A DNA stretch of 64,000 nucleotides, taken from contig JAHCML010000006.1 of NCBI GenBank assembly GCA_019192455.1, forward strand, positions 191,893 to 255,892. Reading direction: 5' to 3'. Source of the stretch: Alphaproteobacteria bacterium SS10 (GTDB lineage: Bacteria; Pseudomonadota; Alphaproteobacteria; TMED2). Positions 46,177 to 56,440 of the stretch are shown in pieces. Both the position numbers and the translations under genes were made by a program. The notes beneath the pieces were generated by a model that was not told the DNA's origin, ran no database searches, and saw nothing but the letters and a program-made list of their open reading frames with translations. Numbering within the stretch: position 1 is the stretch's first letter; every line of letters begins with the position of its first letter.

Positions 46177-49100
46177 CTAACCCTTTGACTTACCAGGAAG
46201 ATAGGGGGCGAGTGCCGTCTGATCAATCGGCATAAGACGCGGTTCAACCGTCCACAGGAGGGCTGATTCTACCGGCTTACCGCCGGAGATCCGCCCAACT
46301 AGATCGCTATAAAACGCCAATTGGCGCAGATAGGTAGCGGGAACCTGATCAACCAGCTTGGGCGGCGGGCGGTTGGTTTTGTAATCAACAATGATGATCC
46401 GGTCGGGCAAGGCGATCAGCCGATCAATCTGACCGTTAATCGTGACCAACTCCCCCTCCGCCGATCGAACACGCCCGGTTACCGACACCTCAGCGACGCT
46501 TCCTGGACCGAATAGCGGACTGAAGGCCGGATCATCGAGGATGTTCATTACCTCGCCCGCCAGCTCTTCCTGCGCGGCAAGCTCCAACCCATGATGCGGC
46601 TGGGCCAGATAGGCAGCGAGCCGGCGACGCCTTACCGCTTCTGGCGCGTCGGGCAGCCATTGCAACAGGGTGTGAACCAAACGCCCACGAACCAGGGCGG
46701 CGCTGGTCCCAATCTCAGCCAGTGGTGAGGCCGCCGCCGACCCAACCTCATCAGCACCGGGGCCGGATGGGGTTAGGGCAATATCCTGATCCCGCTCGGT
46801 GACCACGGCACTGACAGCCCAGCTCGGCAGCGGCTCTTTATGGGCAGAGATTGCTTCCCGGCGGCGATCTGGCTTTGCCGGTCGATCCTGCTGGGAGAAG
46901 TAGGTTTTGGCCTCAACCCCGGACATCAGCGTTTTGGAAACCGTCTCATGCTCCGCCAACTGATCAAGCCCAGCCTCAATCAACCGGTACCAACAATTGG
47001 CTGGTGGCGCGTTGCGCTGACCGTAGCCACAGACCAAAAGCCAGTCAGCCGCTCGGGTCATTGCCACATAGAGTAGGCGGTTTGCCTCCTCCTCCCGTCG
47101 CTGCCCCGCTGCAACCCGGCGATCCCGGGCCGCACCAACCAGCTCCGCTGATGATGGGGCCCATAGCGGTGGCCCAGCCTCAGCAATCTCAATTGGCCAA
47201 AGCGGTTTGGACGCATCGTTGCGGGCGGATTGTGCCGTGTCCGGCAGGATAACGATGGGTGCCTGCAAACCCTTGGAGCCGTGGACCGTCATGATTCGCA
47301 CCTCATCAGCGGCGGCTTCCTGATCCCGCTTAATCTCAGGTGCGCTGGTTAACAGCCAGTCCAGGAAGTACTGCAAGCTGCCGGGACGCTCACGCTCAAA
47401 GGATAGGCAGCGATCAAGGAATTCATCTAGCGGTTCAGCCGCGTCGAGGCCGAGGCGGGAGAGCATGGCACGGCGGCCCGTTGCCTCTGGCTTGGCGGGA
47501 CAGTTCTCGGCCAGCAGACCGGCGAACAGCTGATAGGGGCTAATGAAATCAACCCGGGCTAGCCACCGCTCGAGGTATGCGGCCACCTGGGCGAAAGGCG
47601 CATCGGAACGGCCGCGCAGAACCTGCCGCAGCGTGTCATCACCGCGACCGATTGCGAGTGTCGCAAGCTGTTCATCATCAAGGCCGATCAGCGGAGATTT
47701 GAGGACGCAGGCCAGTGTCAAATCATCTTCAGGCAACAGCAGGAACTCTGCGAAGGCAAGGAGATCGCTAACCGCCAGCTGGTCTGGCAGCACCATCCGG
47801 TCGGCACCGGCCACGGGAACGCCCCTTGCCTGCAGTGCCCGCACCATGATGGCGGGTGGGAAGCTGGCCCTGGAACGGACCAGGATCATGACATCGCCCG
47901 GTCGAACCGCGCGGCCATACGGCTCCAGCTCGGCCTTATCACGCAGCCATTCGGCAATCTGATCCGCGATCCGGTCAGCCAACCGCGTCTTGGCAGAGCG
48001 GGTCTCAACCGGCTCCATCGGCGGTAGGGCCCAGGGCTGTGGCCCATCGACCTTGCCATCATCCTCCCCCTCGGCAAAGGCAGGCTCCAACGGCCACAAC
48101 CAAACTTTGCCAGCATGGCCCTGCCGGGATGATCGGTGCTCTACCAACTGCCCGTCTGCAACCACGCCGGTTCTTGCGTGCCCCTGGGCAAAGACAGCAT
48201 CAACCAGCTGAAGAACCGGTGCCGAGGTTCTGAAAGACTGGTTAAGGCCAATGGCATCCCAGCGCTGCTCCGCCGCCTTGATCTGCTCCTCAAAATAGGC
48301 TCGCATGCGCTTGAAGGTTTCAGGGCTAGCGCGCTGAAAGCTGAAGATCGACTGCTTGTCATCGCCCACCACGAACAGGCTGCGTGTCGCAATATCGGCG
48401 GCGCCCAACCCGGCGAAGAACTCCTCAGCAATGGCACGAACAATATCCCACTGCTCTGGGTTCGTGTCCTGCGCCTCATCAATCAGTAGGTGATCGATCC
48501 CCTGATCCAGCTTGTAGAGAACCCATGCGGCTTTACCGTCGGCCTGTAGCAGGTCACGGCTAGTCAAGATCAAGTCGTTGAAGTCGAGATAGCCCAGCCG
48601 TTGCTTAATCGAGGCATAGGCAGCGAGGATGGCGTGCCCGACGATTAGGAGGTGGCAACTAGCCTCGGCCAGCTTGGCCGACTTCCAAGCATCGACCAGT
48701 TGGACCAGCCGTGCTTGCTCCGCCTTCAGGGCCTCATGATGGGCCTCATGCCCCTTAAGGCACAGCGTCTTTTCAGAACATGGCTCACCAGCCTTGGTGA
48801 AGAAACAGCCAAGATAGGCATCAAGATGCGGCTCCCGGGCTGTGCCTTCAGCCGCCAGGAAGGCCGCCATCGCATCGGCCATTTTGATAGCTGTTTTACG
48901 CGGCTGCTTACCCGTACCACCCGCATCAACCGAGAGGTCCGCGGTTGCGGCCCGCAACGCCACCAGATCACGGCGCGGATCATCCAGAATGTCTTGGCGA
49001 TACGTCTCTGGGGACCTGCTTCGGTCAACACCCATGGCCCGATGCACCTCACCCAGCAGGGCATCGATATCACTGCCCAGACGGCGCAGCTCACGGGCAA

Positions 49101-49731
49101 AGCGGCCCCGTTCATCGATCAGGGCACCGATGGTGTCGGCGAACTGATCCGCATTCTGCCGACCGGTTAGGAACTCAAGCGCGGCCGCAACCTCTGGCGG
49201 GTTACTGGTACCGGCTAACACTCGCTGCCGCGCCTGGGCCAGCGCGGCCTCAGCCGCCGCATCTTCAATCAGGCGGAACCGTGGGCTAACCCCTGCCTCC
49301 ACCGGGAAGCGGCGCAAGAGGCCCGTACAGAATGAGTGGATGGTCTGGATCTGCAAACCGCCCGGCGCTTCCAAAACCTTGGAGAACAGGCCGCGTGCCC
49401 GCAAGCGGTACATCTGTTCCGGTGGCCCATCGAGACCGAGCAGGTCGGCGAGGCTCTGGTCCAGCTTTGCCTCATCAGCGACGGCCCATTCGCCGAGCCG
49501 CTGCTGTAAGCGGATGGCCATCTCAGCTGCACCGGCCTTGGTGAAGGTAACGCAGAGGATCTTCGTCGGCGCCACCCCATCAAGGAGCAGGCGCAAAACC
49601 CTGTCGGTCAGGACCTTGGTCTTGCCGGTCCCGGCCGAGGCATTGACCCAGACGCTAGCGCCAGGATCGGCGGCGCGGCGCTGCTGAACATCCGCACTTT
49701 GAATGGCGGCAAGAGGCGTGTCAGGGGCCAT
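46177..49731 (-). CDS. addA: AddA, helicase-nuclease subunit for double-strand break repair
   Basis: This 1184-residue protein combines UvrD-type helicase and RecB-type nuclease domains and, with AddB, resects broken DNA for RecA loading (the alphaproteobacterial counterpart of RecBCD). Walker A is NASAGTGKTKVLTDR; motif II lies in HLLIDEAQDTNPEQW; later motifs include VGDDKQSIFSFQRA and VMTVHGSKGLQAP (here IMTVHGSKGLQAP). Near the C-terminus the nuclease core reads IIIVDYKTNRPPP. It starts three bases after addB. Confidence 0.97.
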   Translation of the reverse strand: MAPDTPLAAIQSADVQQRRAADPGASVWVNASAGTGKTKVLTDRVLRLLLDGVAPTKILCVTFTKAGAAEMAIRLQQRLGEWAVADEAKLDQSLADLLGLDGPPEQMYRLRARGLFSKVLEAPGGLQIQTIHSFCTGLLRRFPVEAGVSPRFRLIEDAAAEAALAQARQRVLAGTSNPPEVAAALEFLTGRQNADQFADTIGALIDERGRFARELRRLGSDIDALLGEVHRAMGVDRSRSPETYRQDILDDPRRDLVALRAATADLSVDAGGTGKQPRKTAIKMADAMAAFLAAEGTAREPHLDAYLGCFFTKAGEPCSEKTLCLKGHEAHHEALKAEQARLVQLVDAWKSAKLAEASCHLLIVGHAILAAYASIKQRLGYLDFNDLILTSRDLLQADGKAAWVLYKLDQGIDHLLIDEAQDTNPEQWDIVRAIAEEFFAGLGAADIATRSLFVVGDDKQSIFSFQRASPETFKRMRAYFEEQIKAAEQRWDAIGLNQSFRTSAPVLQLVDAVFAQGHARTGVVADGQLVEHRSSRQGHAGKVWLWPLEPAFAEGEDDGKVDGPQPWALPPMEPVETRSAKTRLADRIADQIAEWLRDKAELEPYGRAVRPGDVMILVRSRASFPPAIMVRALQARGVPVAGADRMVLPDQLAVSDLLAFAEFLLLPEDDLTLACVLKSPLIGLDDEQLATLAIGRGDDTLRQVLRGRSDAPFAQVAAYLERWLARVDFISPYQLFAGLLAENCPAKPEATGRRAMLSRLGLDAAEPLDEFLDRCLSFERERPGSLQYFLDWLLTSAPEIKRDQEAAADEVRIMTVHGSKGLQAPIVILPDTAQSARNDASKPLWPIEIAEAGPPLWAPSSAELVGAARDRRVAAGQRREEEANRLLYVAMTRAADWLLVCGYGQRNAPPANCWYRLIEAGLDQLAEHETVSKTLMSGVEAKTYFSQQDRPAKPDRRREAISAHKEPLPSWAVSAVVTERDQDIALTPSGPGADEVGSAAASPLAEIGTSAALVRGRLVHTLLQWLPDAPEAVRRRRLAAYLAQPHHGLELAAQEELAGEVMNILDDPAFSPLFGPGSVAEVSVTGRVRSAEGELVTINGQIDRLIALPDRIIIVDYKTNRPPPKLVDQVPATYLRQLAFYSDLVGRISGGKPVESALLWTVEPRLMPIDQTALAPYLPGKSKG

Positions 49732-49734
49732 GGC

Positions 49735-52700
49735 CTACCGATCCTCCAGCAGGCCCGGCGCCCACTCATCAACGCGGGATAGGTGGCGATAATCATCAAA
49801 ACGGGGCGCCAGCTTGGGCCTGGGCACGGCCAGATAGGGGCGCGCCGGATCGGCAAACGCATCCATCAGGGCAACGATGCCAGCCGCCGCATAATCCACC
49901 AGTGCCTGGGCATCATCACCGTCATAATCATTAAGCTTACCGCCAGCGCCCAACCCGTTTAACTGCCAGTACTCAAGCCGCGACTGGGCGGCAGCCGCGA
50001 CGCCCTCAAACCCACCATCGCGGGCCATGACAGCCTCCAGCGCCAGCTGTGGCTCAATCCCCAGATAGACTTGATTTCGATCCGGTACACCGCCGGTTTT
50101 GTAATCGATGACCGATAGGGCATCGGCATGGGCATCAAAACGGTCAGCGCGGCCACGCAGGCTGGTTTCGCTGCGCTCGCCCTTGATTGTCACCTTACCG
50201 GCCAGTTCAGTCGCCAAAGGCGCCCAACCCTGGGCCCGGCGCTCTTGCTCATAATCGACAAACCAGGCGGCGATGCGCTCAAACCGCGACCACCAGAAGC
50301 TGTGGATTTCCGGCTGCCCAGCCAACGGGGCAAACAACCCCTCCCCAATTTCCAACAGACGATCCAAGGCATCAGCCTCAATCGCCTTGCCATGCTGTTT
50401 GATGTAGAGGTTCAGCGCATCGTGGATCAGCTTACCGCGATCAGAGGCGCCGGGCGGTAGTTCCAAATCATCGAGGGCGTTAAGACCCAAGATATTGCGG
50501 GCATAAAAACCGTAAGGGTTCCGCATCAGCAGGCTAACATCAGTCACCCGCAAATCGGTCGGTCGCTGTGCCGCGGCCGGTCTGGGCTCAGGTGGCGCGA
50601 TTGGCTGCACCTGATCCGGGTCAGGGCGATCAAGCGCCAACGCCCAGTCGTGATAGCGCTTGGCCCGGTCCTTCATGGTCTCAAGCGGCTTTGCCTCTGC
50701 CCCCTCAAGACCCGACCAACGGGTCATCAAGACGTCGAGATACTGTAGCCAACGCGCTGGGATTGTTGGTGCGCCGCCCTGACGGATAGCCCTGAGCAGG
50801 AACACCTCATCAGCACCTAAAGCCTGGGCGAAATCATGGGCCTGTTGCCCCAACCGCCGCTCTGGGGTTGGCAAGCCAAGCTGACGCCGCATGGGCCGCG
50901 ATAACCACGGATCGGCGGTTGGCTCCGGCGGCCAGGTCCCCTCATTCAAACCGGCCAGGATTACCCGGTCCGCGCGAACCAGACGTGCCTCGAGCAAGCC
51001 TAGGATTGTTAGCCTCGGATGTGCCTGCTGACGTGGGCGCACAACCTGACCTTCCATCAGGGTCGCCAGGAAGGCGGCATAGGCAGACGGCGCCAAGGGT
51101 GGGAAGCCATCGCTGGCACCCATCAAATCAGTGAGGAAGGCCGCCGCCTGCTCCCCTGCCTCATCACACCAAAGGCGCTCTGAACCTTCCGTGTCTGGCG
51201 TTGCGGCCAAAGCTTCGGCGAGCTTGATATGGGCCTGAACCAGGCTGGCCAGCGGGCTTCGCGCATCCTCAAACACCGGCAGAGCATCTGCCAGATCATT
51301 AACGAAGCCCTGGCACAGTTTAATCATGCCGGGCGTTGCCTGGCGGCGTGGATCGCTGGCTGCCGCCTCAATCGCCCCATGCAGTCCTTCAACCCCAGCC
51401 CCTGGTGTCGGGCCGCGTAGGGCCAAACGCTCCAGCAGGCGAATACTCTCCCGGCACTGGGCCGTTGACCGGCCAAGGGCCGCAAAGGGGTGTTTGAAGG
51501 TGGCCAGAAGATCGCGCGGGCGGAGGTCACCCGCCATCAAGGTTGCGGTCATCCGCAGCCAGTTGCCAACCGGTGTCTCGCCCAGTGGCTGACCACCACT
51601 ATCGTTCACCGTAATACCGAAGCGGCCCAGAATACTGGCGACCCGACGGGCGAGGTCACGGTCCGGCGTCACCAGCATGACGGTCTGTGGCCCGACAAGT
51701 GCGTCGTTATCTAAGACCTCCCGCATGGCCAACGCCGCGACCGTCGCCTCATGCTCAGGGCCCGTGCAATCAACCGGTGTGATCCCCTCCACGGCCGCAG
51801 GCTCGGCCTCATCCAACATGCCCTGGGTCAATGCGCGGATCAGTCCATCGCGTTGCCGTACCACCAAGGGCGGCATGGCCGCTTCAGGATGTGGTTTGGG
51901 CCAAAGCGGCACATCCTCAACCAAATCCCGTGCTTCTGGCTTGAGTGATAGCGCCGCCCGCAACAACTGATGCTGTGGATGGCTCTCTGGCAAGTCCGGC
52001 ATATCGGCCGGGCTCAAAGACTGATCCAGGCCGGGCAGGATGACGGCACCGTGGTCCAACGCGCAAACCGCATGCATTAGGGCCATGGTGGCGGGGATCG
52101 ACCCGGTGGAGCCAACAATCAGAACTGGTTCTTTTGGTGCCTCACGAACCAGCCTTGCCGCCGCACGGCGCAACCACAGATCGCGATAATGCGCCGGGTT
52201 AATCGCCCCCAACTGTTCAAGAATACCGGGCCAATGCTGGCCTAGAATATCGAGAAAGGTCAGGGTCTCTTGCCAGTGCTCGGCATAGTCATCGGGGACC
52301 AGGCCGTGAAAGGCATCAAGCTCGATCCCCTCGGTATCCAACTGATCGAGCAGGCGGGCAAGCTCCGCCGCCAAATCGGCCGCAAGCTCGGGCGCGATTG
52401 GTTCGTCGCTTGGCTTCGCCAGGATCGCACGGGCCAGGCGCATCTGACGGTTCAACGCGCCAATCGCCGGCGGCAGTGGCTCCAGCCCCGGATCATCGCC
52501 GGTCAGGACCAACTCATCCTCATCAACATCACCGATGGGGCGCAGGATAGGAAGGAGGAGTGCGGCCTCTTCCCCCTCATCACCATCGGCGGCCAGCTCT
52601 AGGAAGGCGGCACGCATGGCGCGGCAGGCCCGGCGAGTGGGCAGCATAATGGTGATCTGGGCCAGGCTCATCGGCTCGGCCTGACAGCGCTGCCAGATAC

Positions 52701-52806
52701 CATGCGCAATGGTTTCAAGCATTGGCATGGTCGGCGGCAGGGTGAAAACCCCACGCGGCCAGGCGGCCCAGGGATCTATTACCTCGGGGTCGTCAGTCGG
52801 CGCCAT
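49735..52806 (-). CDS. addB: AddB, partner nuclease subunit for double-strand break repair
   Basis: This 1023-residue subunit has an inactivated helicase-like body (LPTRRACRAMRAAFLE near the start, ILVGSTGS-type segment LIVGSTGSIPAT, ILGLLEARLVRADRVILAGL) and an active PD-(D/E)XK nuclease at the C-terminus (LSVIDYKTGGVPD with the upstream GKLIHDALN). No iron-sulfur cysteine cluster is evident, as is usual for the alphaproteobacterial type. It lies eight bases after the nucleotidyltransferase gene and three before addA. Confidence 0.95.
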   Translation of the reverse strand: MAPTDDPEVIDPWAAWPRGVFTLPPTMPMLETIAHGIWQRCQAEPMSLAQITIMLPTRRACRAMRAAFLELAADGDEGEEAALLLPILRPIGDVDEDELVLTGDDPGLEPLPPAIGALNRQMRLARAILAKPSDEPIAPELAADLAAELARLLDQLDTEGIELDAFHGLVPDDYAEHWQETLTFLDILGQHWPGILEQLGAINPAHYRDLWLRRAAARLVREAPKEPVLIVGSTGSIPATMALMHAVCALDHGAVILPGLDQSLSPADMPDLPESHPQHQLLRAALSLKPEARDLVEDVPLWPKPHPEAAMPPLVVRQRDGLIRALTQGMLDEAEPAAVEGITPVDCTGPEHEATVAALAMREVLDNDALVGPQTVMLVTPDRDLARRVASILGRFGITVNDSGGQPLGETPVGNWLRMTATLMAGDLRPRDLLATFKHPFAALGRSTAQCRESIRLLERLALRGPTPGAGVEGLHGAIEAAASDPRRQATPGMIKLCQGFVNDLADALPVFEDARSPLASLVQAHIKLAEALAATPDTEGSERLWCDEAGEQAAAFLTDLMGASDGFPPLAPSAYAAFLATLMEGQVVRPRQQAHPRLTILGLLEARLVRADRVILAGLNEGTWPPEPTADPWLSRPMRRQLGLPTPERRLGQQAHDFAQALGADEVFLLRAIRQGGAPTIPARWLQYLDVLMTRWSGLEGAEAKPLETMKDRAKRYHDWALALDRPDPDQVQPIAPPEPRPAAAQRPTDLRVTDVSLLMRNPYGFYARNILGLNALDDLELPPGASDRGKLIHDALNLYIKQHGKAIEADALDRLLEIGEGLFAPLAGQPEIHSFWWSRFERIAAWFVDYEQERRAQGWAPLATELAGKVTIKGERSETSLRGRADRFDAHADALSVIDYKTGGVPDRNQVYLGIEPQLALEAVMARDGGFEGVAAAAQSRLEYWQLNGLGAGGKLNDYDGDDAQALVDYAAAGIVALMDAFADPARPYLAVPRPKLAPRFDDYRHLSRVDEWAPGLLEDR

Positions 52807-52814
52807 CGCTGGCC

Positions 52815-53645
52815 CTAAACCATATGGAGGGGGTCAAGCCACCGTGCGCGCTCTGGCGCCAGCTGCTCATCAGCGAGGTCCAGCCCCTCTGGCGTGCCGA
52901 CATGGAACCAGACGCCATCATGAGACATGCCGAACAACCGCTCATCTTCAATTGCCCGGTCCCAGAACCGGTTGAAGGAGAAAGATTCAGCCGGTGGATC
53001 GGTGATCAGAGAGGGGGACACCAATTGCACCCCGCCGTAAACAAAGGGGGCAATGTTCCAATCTTGACGGCGGATTAGGCGGCCATCGGGCGCCATCTCA
53101 AAATCGCCGCGCCCCTCATAATCGCCAAAGACACGAACCGTTGGCTGCACCATAAGCAGGGCATCCATCTCCCCAGGCACCCAAAGCTCGGCCATACGCT
53201 CAAGCAACGGGCTAGGCCCATCGAGCCAGAGGGTATCGGCGTTGATGACAAAGAACGGATCGTCGCCCAGATGCTCGCGGGCATTGTAGACCCCGCCGCC
53301 GGTCTCTAACCGCTCTGGCTCCGCAACGGTAATGAACTCTGCCTCATCCCGGTTATCCAGGTGGTCGATAATCTGCTCACCTAGATAGCTGGCATTAACC
53401 ACCACCCGCTCAATGCCAAAGGCTTGCAGGCGGTCGATCACCCAATCGATTAGGGGACGGTCGGCGACCTGCAACATGGGCTTGGGCGTATCATCGGTTA
53501 GATGACGCATCCGCTCACCACGGCCGGCCGCCATGATCATCGCGGTATGGGGCCGGACATGAGTTGATGCGGATGATGCCGGCGCGCTGCCAGACTCCGT
53601 TGCGGTGTCGAGAGTGTCGGCAACGGGTTGGGTGGCTGCGGTCAT
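52815..53645 (-). CDS. murU: Nucleotidyltransferase, probable N-acetylmuramate-1-phosphate uridylyltransferase
   Basis: This 276-residue enzyme has the sugar-phosphate nucleotidyltransferase signature MIMAAGRGERMRHLTDDTPK followed by VADRPLIDWVIDRL, and DPFFVINADTLW for the metal-binding aspartate. With the AmgK-like kinase next door it would convert recycled N-acetylmuramic acid to UDP-MurNAc, by-passing de novo synthesis; that pathway is known from Pseudomonas and relatives. A 35-residue unstructured N-terminus precedes the fold, so a start at the internal MIMAAG is possible. Product specificity is inferred from context. Confidence 0.85.
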   Translation of the reverse strand: MTAATQPVADTLDTATESGSAPASSASTHVRPHTAMIMAAGRGERMRHLTDDTPKPMLQVADRPLIDWVIDRLQAFGIERVVVNASYLGEQIIDHLDNRDEAEFITVAEPERLETGGGVYNAREHLGDDPFFVINADTLWLDGPSPLLERMAELWVPGEMDALLMVQPTVRVFGDYEGRGDFEMAPDGRLIRRQDWNIAPFVYGGVQLVSPSLITDPPAESFSFNRFWDRAIEDERLFGMSHDGVWFHVGTPEGLDLADEQLAPERARWLDPLHMV

Positions 53646-53668
53646 GATCGCTGCTGCTTTAGGTTAAT

Positions 53669-54769
53669 TTAAGTGACCAGATCGGCCCGGAACTCGGCCG
53701 GGACATTACGCTCAAACCAGGCACGGACACCGTCCAGCTCTGGCTCGGCCTCAAACGCTTCTTCAAGCAGGCGCCAACAACGCGGCACATACTTCATATA
53801 GCTGTCATCGCCCTCTTCCACCGCCATCTCAGCGAAGACGCCAAGAACGCGGACCATGCGCTGAGCTTTCAGCACGTTATAGGCGGTTTGAAACTGCTCA
53901 CGATCCAAGTCGGGGAAGATCTTAAGGTAGCCCTGGCGCATAGCCTGGGTCACCTCAGGCGCCAAATCGCGGCGCACATCCTCAAGCAGGGATACCAGGT
54001 CATAGATACCGGGGCCCATGCCGCCATCCTGGAAATCCAGGACGCCAACCCGTTGGAATGCGGAGGTATCGTTGATGTCGACGCCTTCCTCGGTCACCTC
54101 AAGCAACATGAGGTTGTCGAGGATGTAGTCACGCAAGATAAGGCTTTGCGGCATCTCACAAGCGGGGCCGAGGACGGCCTCCCAAACCTGGATGAACAGC
54201 TCCACCATCTCCTGAAGTTCCATTGGGTCTTCAGGTAGCAGGTCAGCACCGCGCATATAGGTATCGAGGAACAGGGCGGCCTGATCGGCAAAGGTAGCGG
54301 CGTCGAACACGCGCAAGCCGGTGCCCATTGGCGCTTCAAACCGCTTATGCAGAGCAATCAGAAGTTTGGTTGCACGGGTCAGCAATGGCTTCGCCTCGGC
54401 ACCGCCATCGATCAGGCTGCTGAAAGTCTCATTGCCAAAATCCTCAACCAGCATGAAGCCATGGTCGAGGTCGCGAGCCATGATCTCTGGCGCGGAGATG
54501 CCGACATTATGCAGCAGCTCTTGAATGCGGATGAAACGATTGACCACCGGACCCGGGGTCAACCAATCAACAAAAATGGCCTGGGATTCGGGATCAACGC
54601 CGCTATCGGTTAGGCGAATGATTGCTTTTTCAGACGCGCTGGCGGGAAGCAGCTCACGCTCGGCTTCGCTCCACCCGTACTTGTCGACAAACGCCTCAGC
54701 TAATGCCGAGCGGTCATCGGCCGCTGTGGTGTCAGCGGCGGTATCAGACGTGGCCTGATCGTTGTCCAA
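53669..54769 (-). CDS. amgK: AmgK-like sugar kinase (aminoglycoside-phosphotransferase fold)
   Basis: This 366-residue soluble kinase is of the APH fold. It has HGFMLVEDFGNETFSSL, the catalytic-loop region LILRDYILDNLMLLE (in which the usual His-x-D reads RDY, as in AmgK proteins) and the metal-binding VGVLDFQDGGMGP. Its position before the nucleotidyltransferase, with tsaE upstream, is the standard alphaproteobacterial order, supporting anomeric phosphorylation of MurNAc/GlcNAc. A 20-residue polar N-terminus precedes the fold. Confidence 0.85.
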   Translation of the reverse strand: MDNDQATSDTAADTTAADDRSALAEAFVDKYGWSEAERELLPASASEKAIIRLTDSGVDPESQAIFVDWLTPGPVVNRFIRIQELLHNVGISAPEIMARDLDHGFMLVEDFGNETFSSLIDGGAEAKPLLTRATKLLIALHKRFEAPMGTGLRVFDAATFADQAALFLDTYMRGADLLPEDPMELQEMVELFIQVWEAVLGPACEMPQSLILRDYILDNLMLLEVTEEGVDINDTSAFQRVGVLDFQDGGMGPGIYDLVSLLEDVRRDLAPEVTQAMRQGYLKIFPDLDREQFQTAYNVLKAQRMVRVLGVFAEMAVEEGDDSYMKYVPRCWRLLEEAFEAEPELDGVRAWFERNVPAEFRADLVT

Positions 54770-54826
54770 CCGGGGGGCCCTTAAGAATGCGTGTCGATAA
54801 ACTGGTCAGCGACATAGTGTTAGCTG

Positions 54827-55303
54827 TCAAAGCCCAGCAATCAAGTCCCGTATTCGGTTACCCCAGTCGCCGTGCCCGTGCAACTGAACCGAACGTTGAT
54901 CGGCAGAACTGCCCGGCGCGATCTGCAAATGCAGCACATTACCGGGTGGCATGGCGCCCAAACGCGATGGCCATTCCACCAGGGCGGTAACATCCGGGCC
55001 GCCCACAGCCTCCCATCCCAGCTCAATCAACTCACTGGGATCTTCCAACCGATAAAGGTCGTAATGGTAGAGTTCCCCACCCTTGGGCAGGGCATATTGC
55101 TGAACTAGGGTGAAGGTCGGGCTCGGCACGTTTTCATCCGATCCCAACAGCGCTTGCACCATGGCACGAGCCAGCGTGGTCTTCCCCGCCCCCAACGGTC
55201 CGTCGAGCAGGATGATGTCGCCACCTTGGCAGGCGGTCGCGAGGGCGGCACCAAACTGGGCCGTCGCCTGCTCATCCGCGAGGGTTAAGGTTGCCTCCGC
55301 CAT
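54827..55303 (-). CDS. tsaE: TsaE, ATPase of tRNA t6A synthesis
   Basis: This 158-residue ATPase works with TsaB and TsaD to make threonylcarbamoyl-adenosine at position 37 of ANN-decoding tRNAs. Walker A is LDGPLGAGKTTLARAMV; the family segments VPSPTFTLVQQY, YHYDLYRLEDPSELIELGW and ALVEWPSRLG follow. It heads the minus-strand cluster tsaE-amgK-murU-addB-addA and is divergent from the flavin reductase gene at 55362, 58 bases away. Confidence 0.95.
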   Translation of the reverse strand: MAEATLTLADEQATAQFGAALATACQGGDIILLDGPLGAGKTTLARAMVQALLGSDENVPSPTFTLVQQYALPKGGELYHYDLYRLEDPSELIELGWEAVGGPDVTALVEWPSRLGAMPPGNVLHLQIAPGSSADQRSVQLHGHGDWGNRIRDLIAGL

Positions 55304-55361
55304 GGTCGCTGTGCTTTCTCCACTGCTCTATTCCGGCGCCCAGCCATAGGACGAAACCGCC

Positions 55362-56384
55362 ATGAATGCGACCCCTATCCAAACAACCGATGTAACCATT
55401 ATTGGTGCTGGCCCGGTCGGCCTTTACGCCATTTTCCAATGCGGCATGCTGGGCATGAAGATTGAAGTGGTGGACGCCCTGCCCGAAATCGGGGGTCAAT
55501 GCACAGCCCTATACCCTGAGAAGCCAATCTATGACGTGGCGGGCTTCCCCGAGGTGGCCGCCGCCGATCTGATTGAACAGCTGGAGCAGCAGGCCGCACC
55601 CTTTAACCCCAACTATCACCTGAACCAATCGGTGACGGGGCTGGAGGAGATCGAGGGCGGCTATCGCATCACCACGGCCAAAGACACGGTGATTGAGACG
55701 AAAGCGATCATCATCGCCGCCGGCGCCGGTGCCTTTGGTCCCAACCGGCCACCGCTTGCGGGGATTGAGGATTATGAAGGAAGCGCGGTGTTCTACGCCG
55801 TGCGTCGCCGGGATGATCTCAAGGGCAAGCGCATCGTCATCGCCGGTGGCGGCGATAGCGCGGTTGATTGGGCCCTTTCCCTGCATGAGATTGCTAAGCG
55901 GGTCACCGTGATCCATCGCCGGGATAAGTTCCGCGCCATCCCCGACAATGTCGCCAAAATGCGCGCCCTGGCCGAGGCTGATAAGCTCGACCTGGTCATC
56001 CCCTATCAACTGCACGCGCTGGATGGCGACGGTACTAATCTGAACCAGGTGATCCTGAAATCCATGGATGGGGATGAGAAGGTGATTGAGGCGGATACCT
56101 TACTCCCCTTCTTCGGCCTCGCCACCGATCTAGGCCCGCTCAAAGACTGGGGCATCGCGTTTGAGAAGAGCCAGATCACCATCGCCCCCAGCACGGGCGA
56201 GACCTCAAAACCCGGCATCTTCGCCGTCGGCGATGTCGCGACCTATCCGGGCAAACTAAAGCTGATCGTCAACGGCTTCGGCGAAGCCGCCACCGCCGCC
56301 CATAACGCCTACGCCAAGGTATTCCCGGGCCAAGCGCTGCACTTTGAGTACTCGACAACCAAGGGCGTGCCAGGCGCGGCATAG
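55362..56384 (+). CDS. Ferredoxin/flavodoxin-NADP+ reductase, thioredoxin-reductase-like type
   Basis: This 340-residue flavoprotein has two Rossmann domains: FAD-binding IIGAGPVGLYAIFQCGM and NADPH-binding IVIAGGGDSAVDWALSL, and the C-terminal FAD loop PGIFAVGDVATYPGK. The redox-active CxxC of true thioredoxin reductases is missing, which identifies the YumC-type ferredoxin-NADP reductase. It would supply reduced ferredoxin for biosynthetic or iron-sulfur enzymes. A shared terminator separates it from ahcY. Confidence 0.92.
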   Translation: MNATPIQTTDVTIIGAGPVGLYAIFQCGMLGMKIEVVDALPEIGGQCTALYPEKPIYDVAGFPEVAAADLIEQLEQQAAPFNPNYHLNQSVTGLEEIEGGYRITTAKDTVIETKAIIIAAGAGAFGPNRPPLAGIEDYEGSAVFYAVRRRDDLKGKRIVIAGGGDSAVDWALSLHEIAKRVTVIHRRDKFRAIPDNVAKMRALAEADKLDLVIPYQLHALDGDGTNLNQVILKSMDGDEKVIEADTLLPFFGLATDLGPLKDWGIAFEKSQITIAPSTGETSKPGIFAVGDVATYPGKLKLIVNGFGEAATAAHNAYAKVFPGQALHFEYSTTKGVPGAA

Positions 56385-56416
56385 AAAAAGGCCCCAACCT
56401 TTCGGCGGGGCCTTTT
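56385..56416. terminator. Bidirectional terminator between the flavin reductase and ahcY
   Basis: Arms AAAAAGGCCCC (56385-56395) and GGGGCCTTTT (56407-56416), with an 11-base loop, give a stem with A-run before and T-run after, so it works on both strands for the converging genes. Confidence 0.85.
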
Positions 56417-56440
56417 CTGAAACCGAAGGGACTGTGTCCC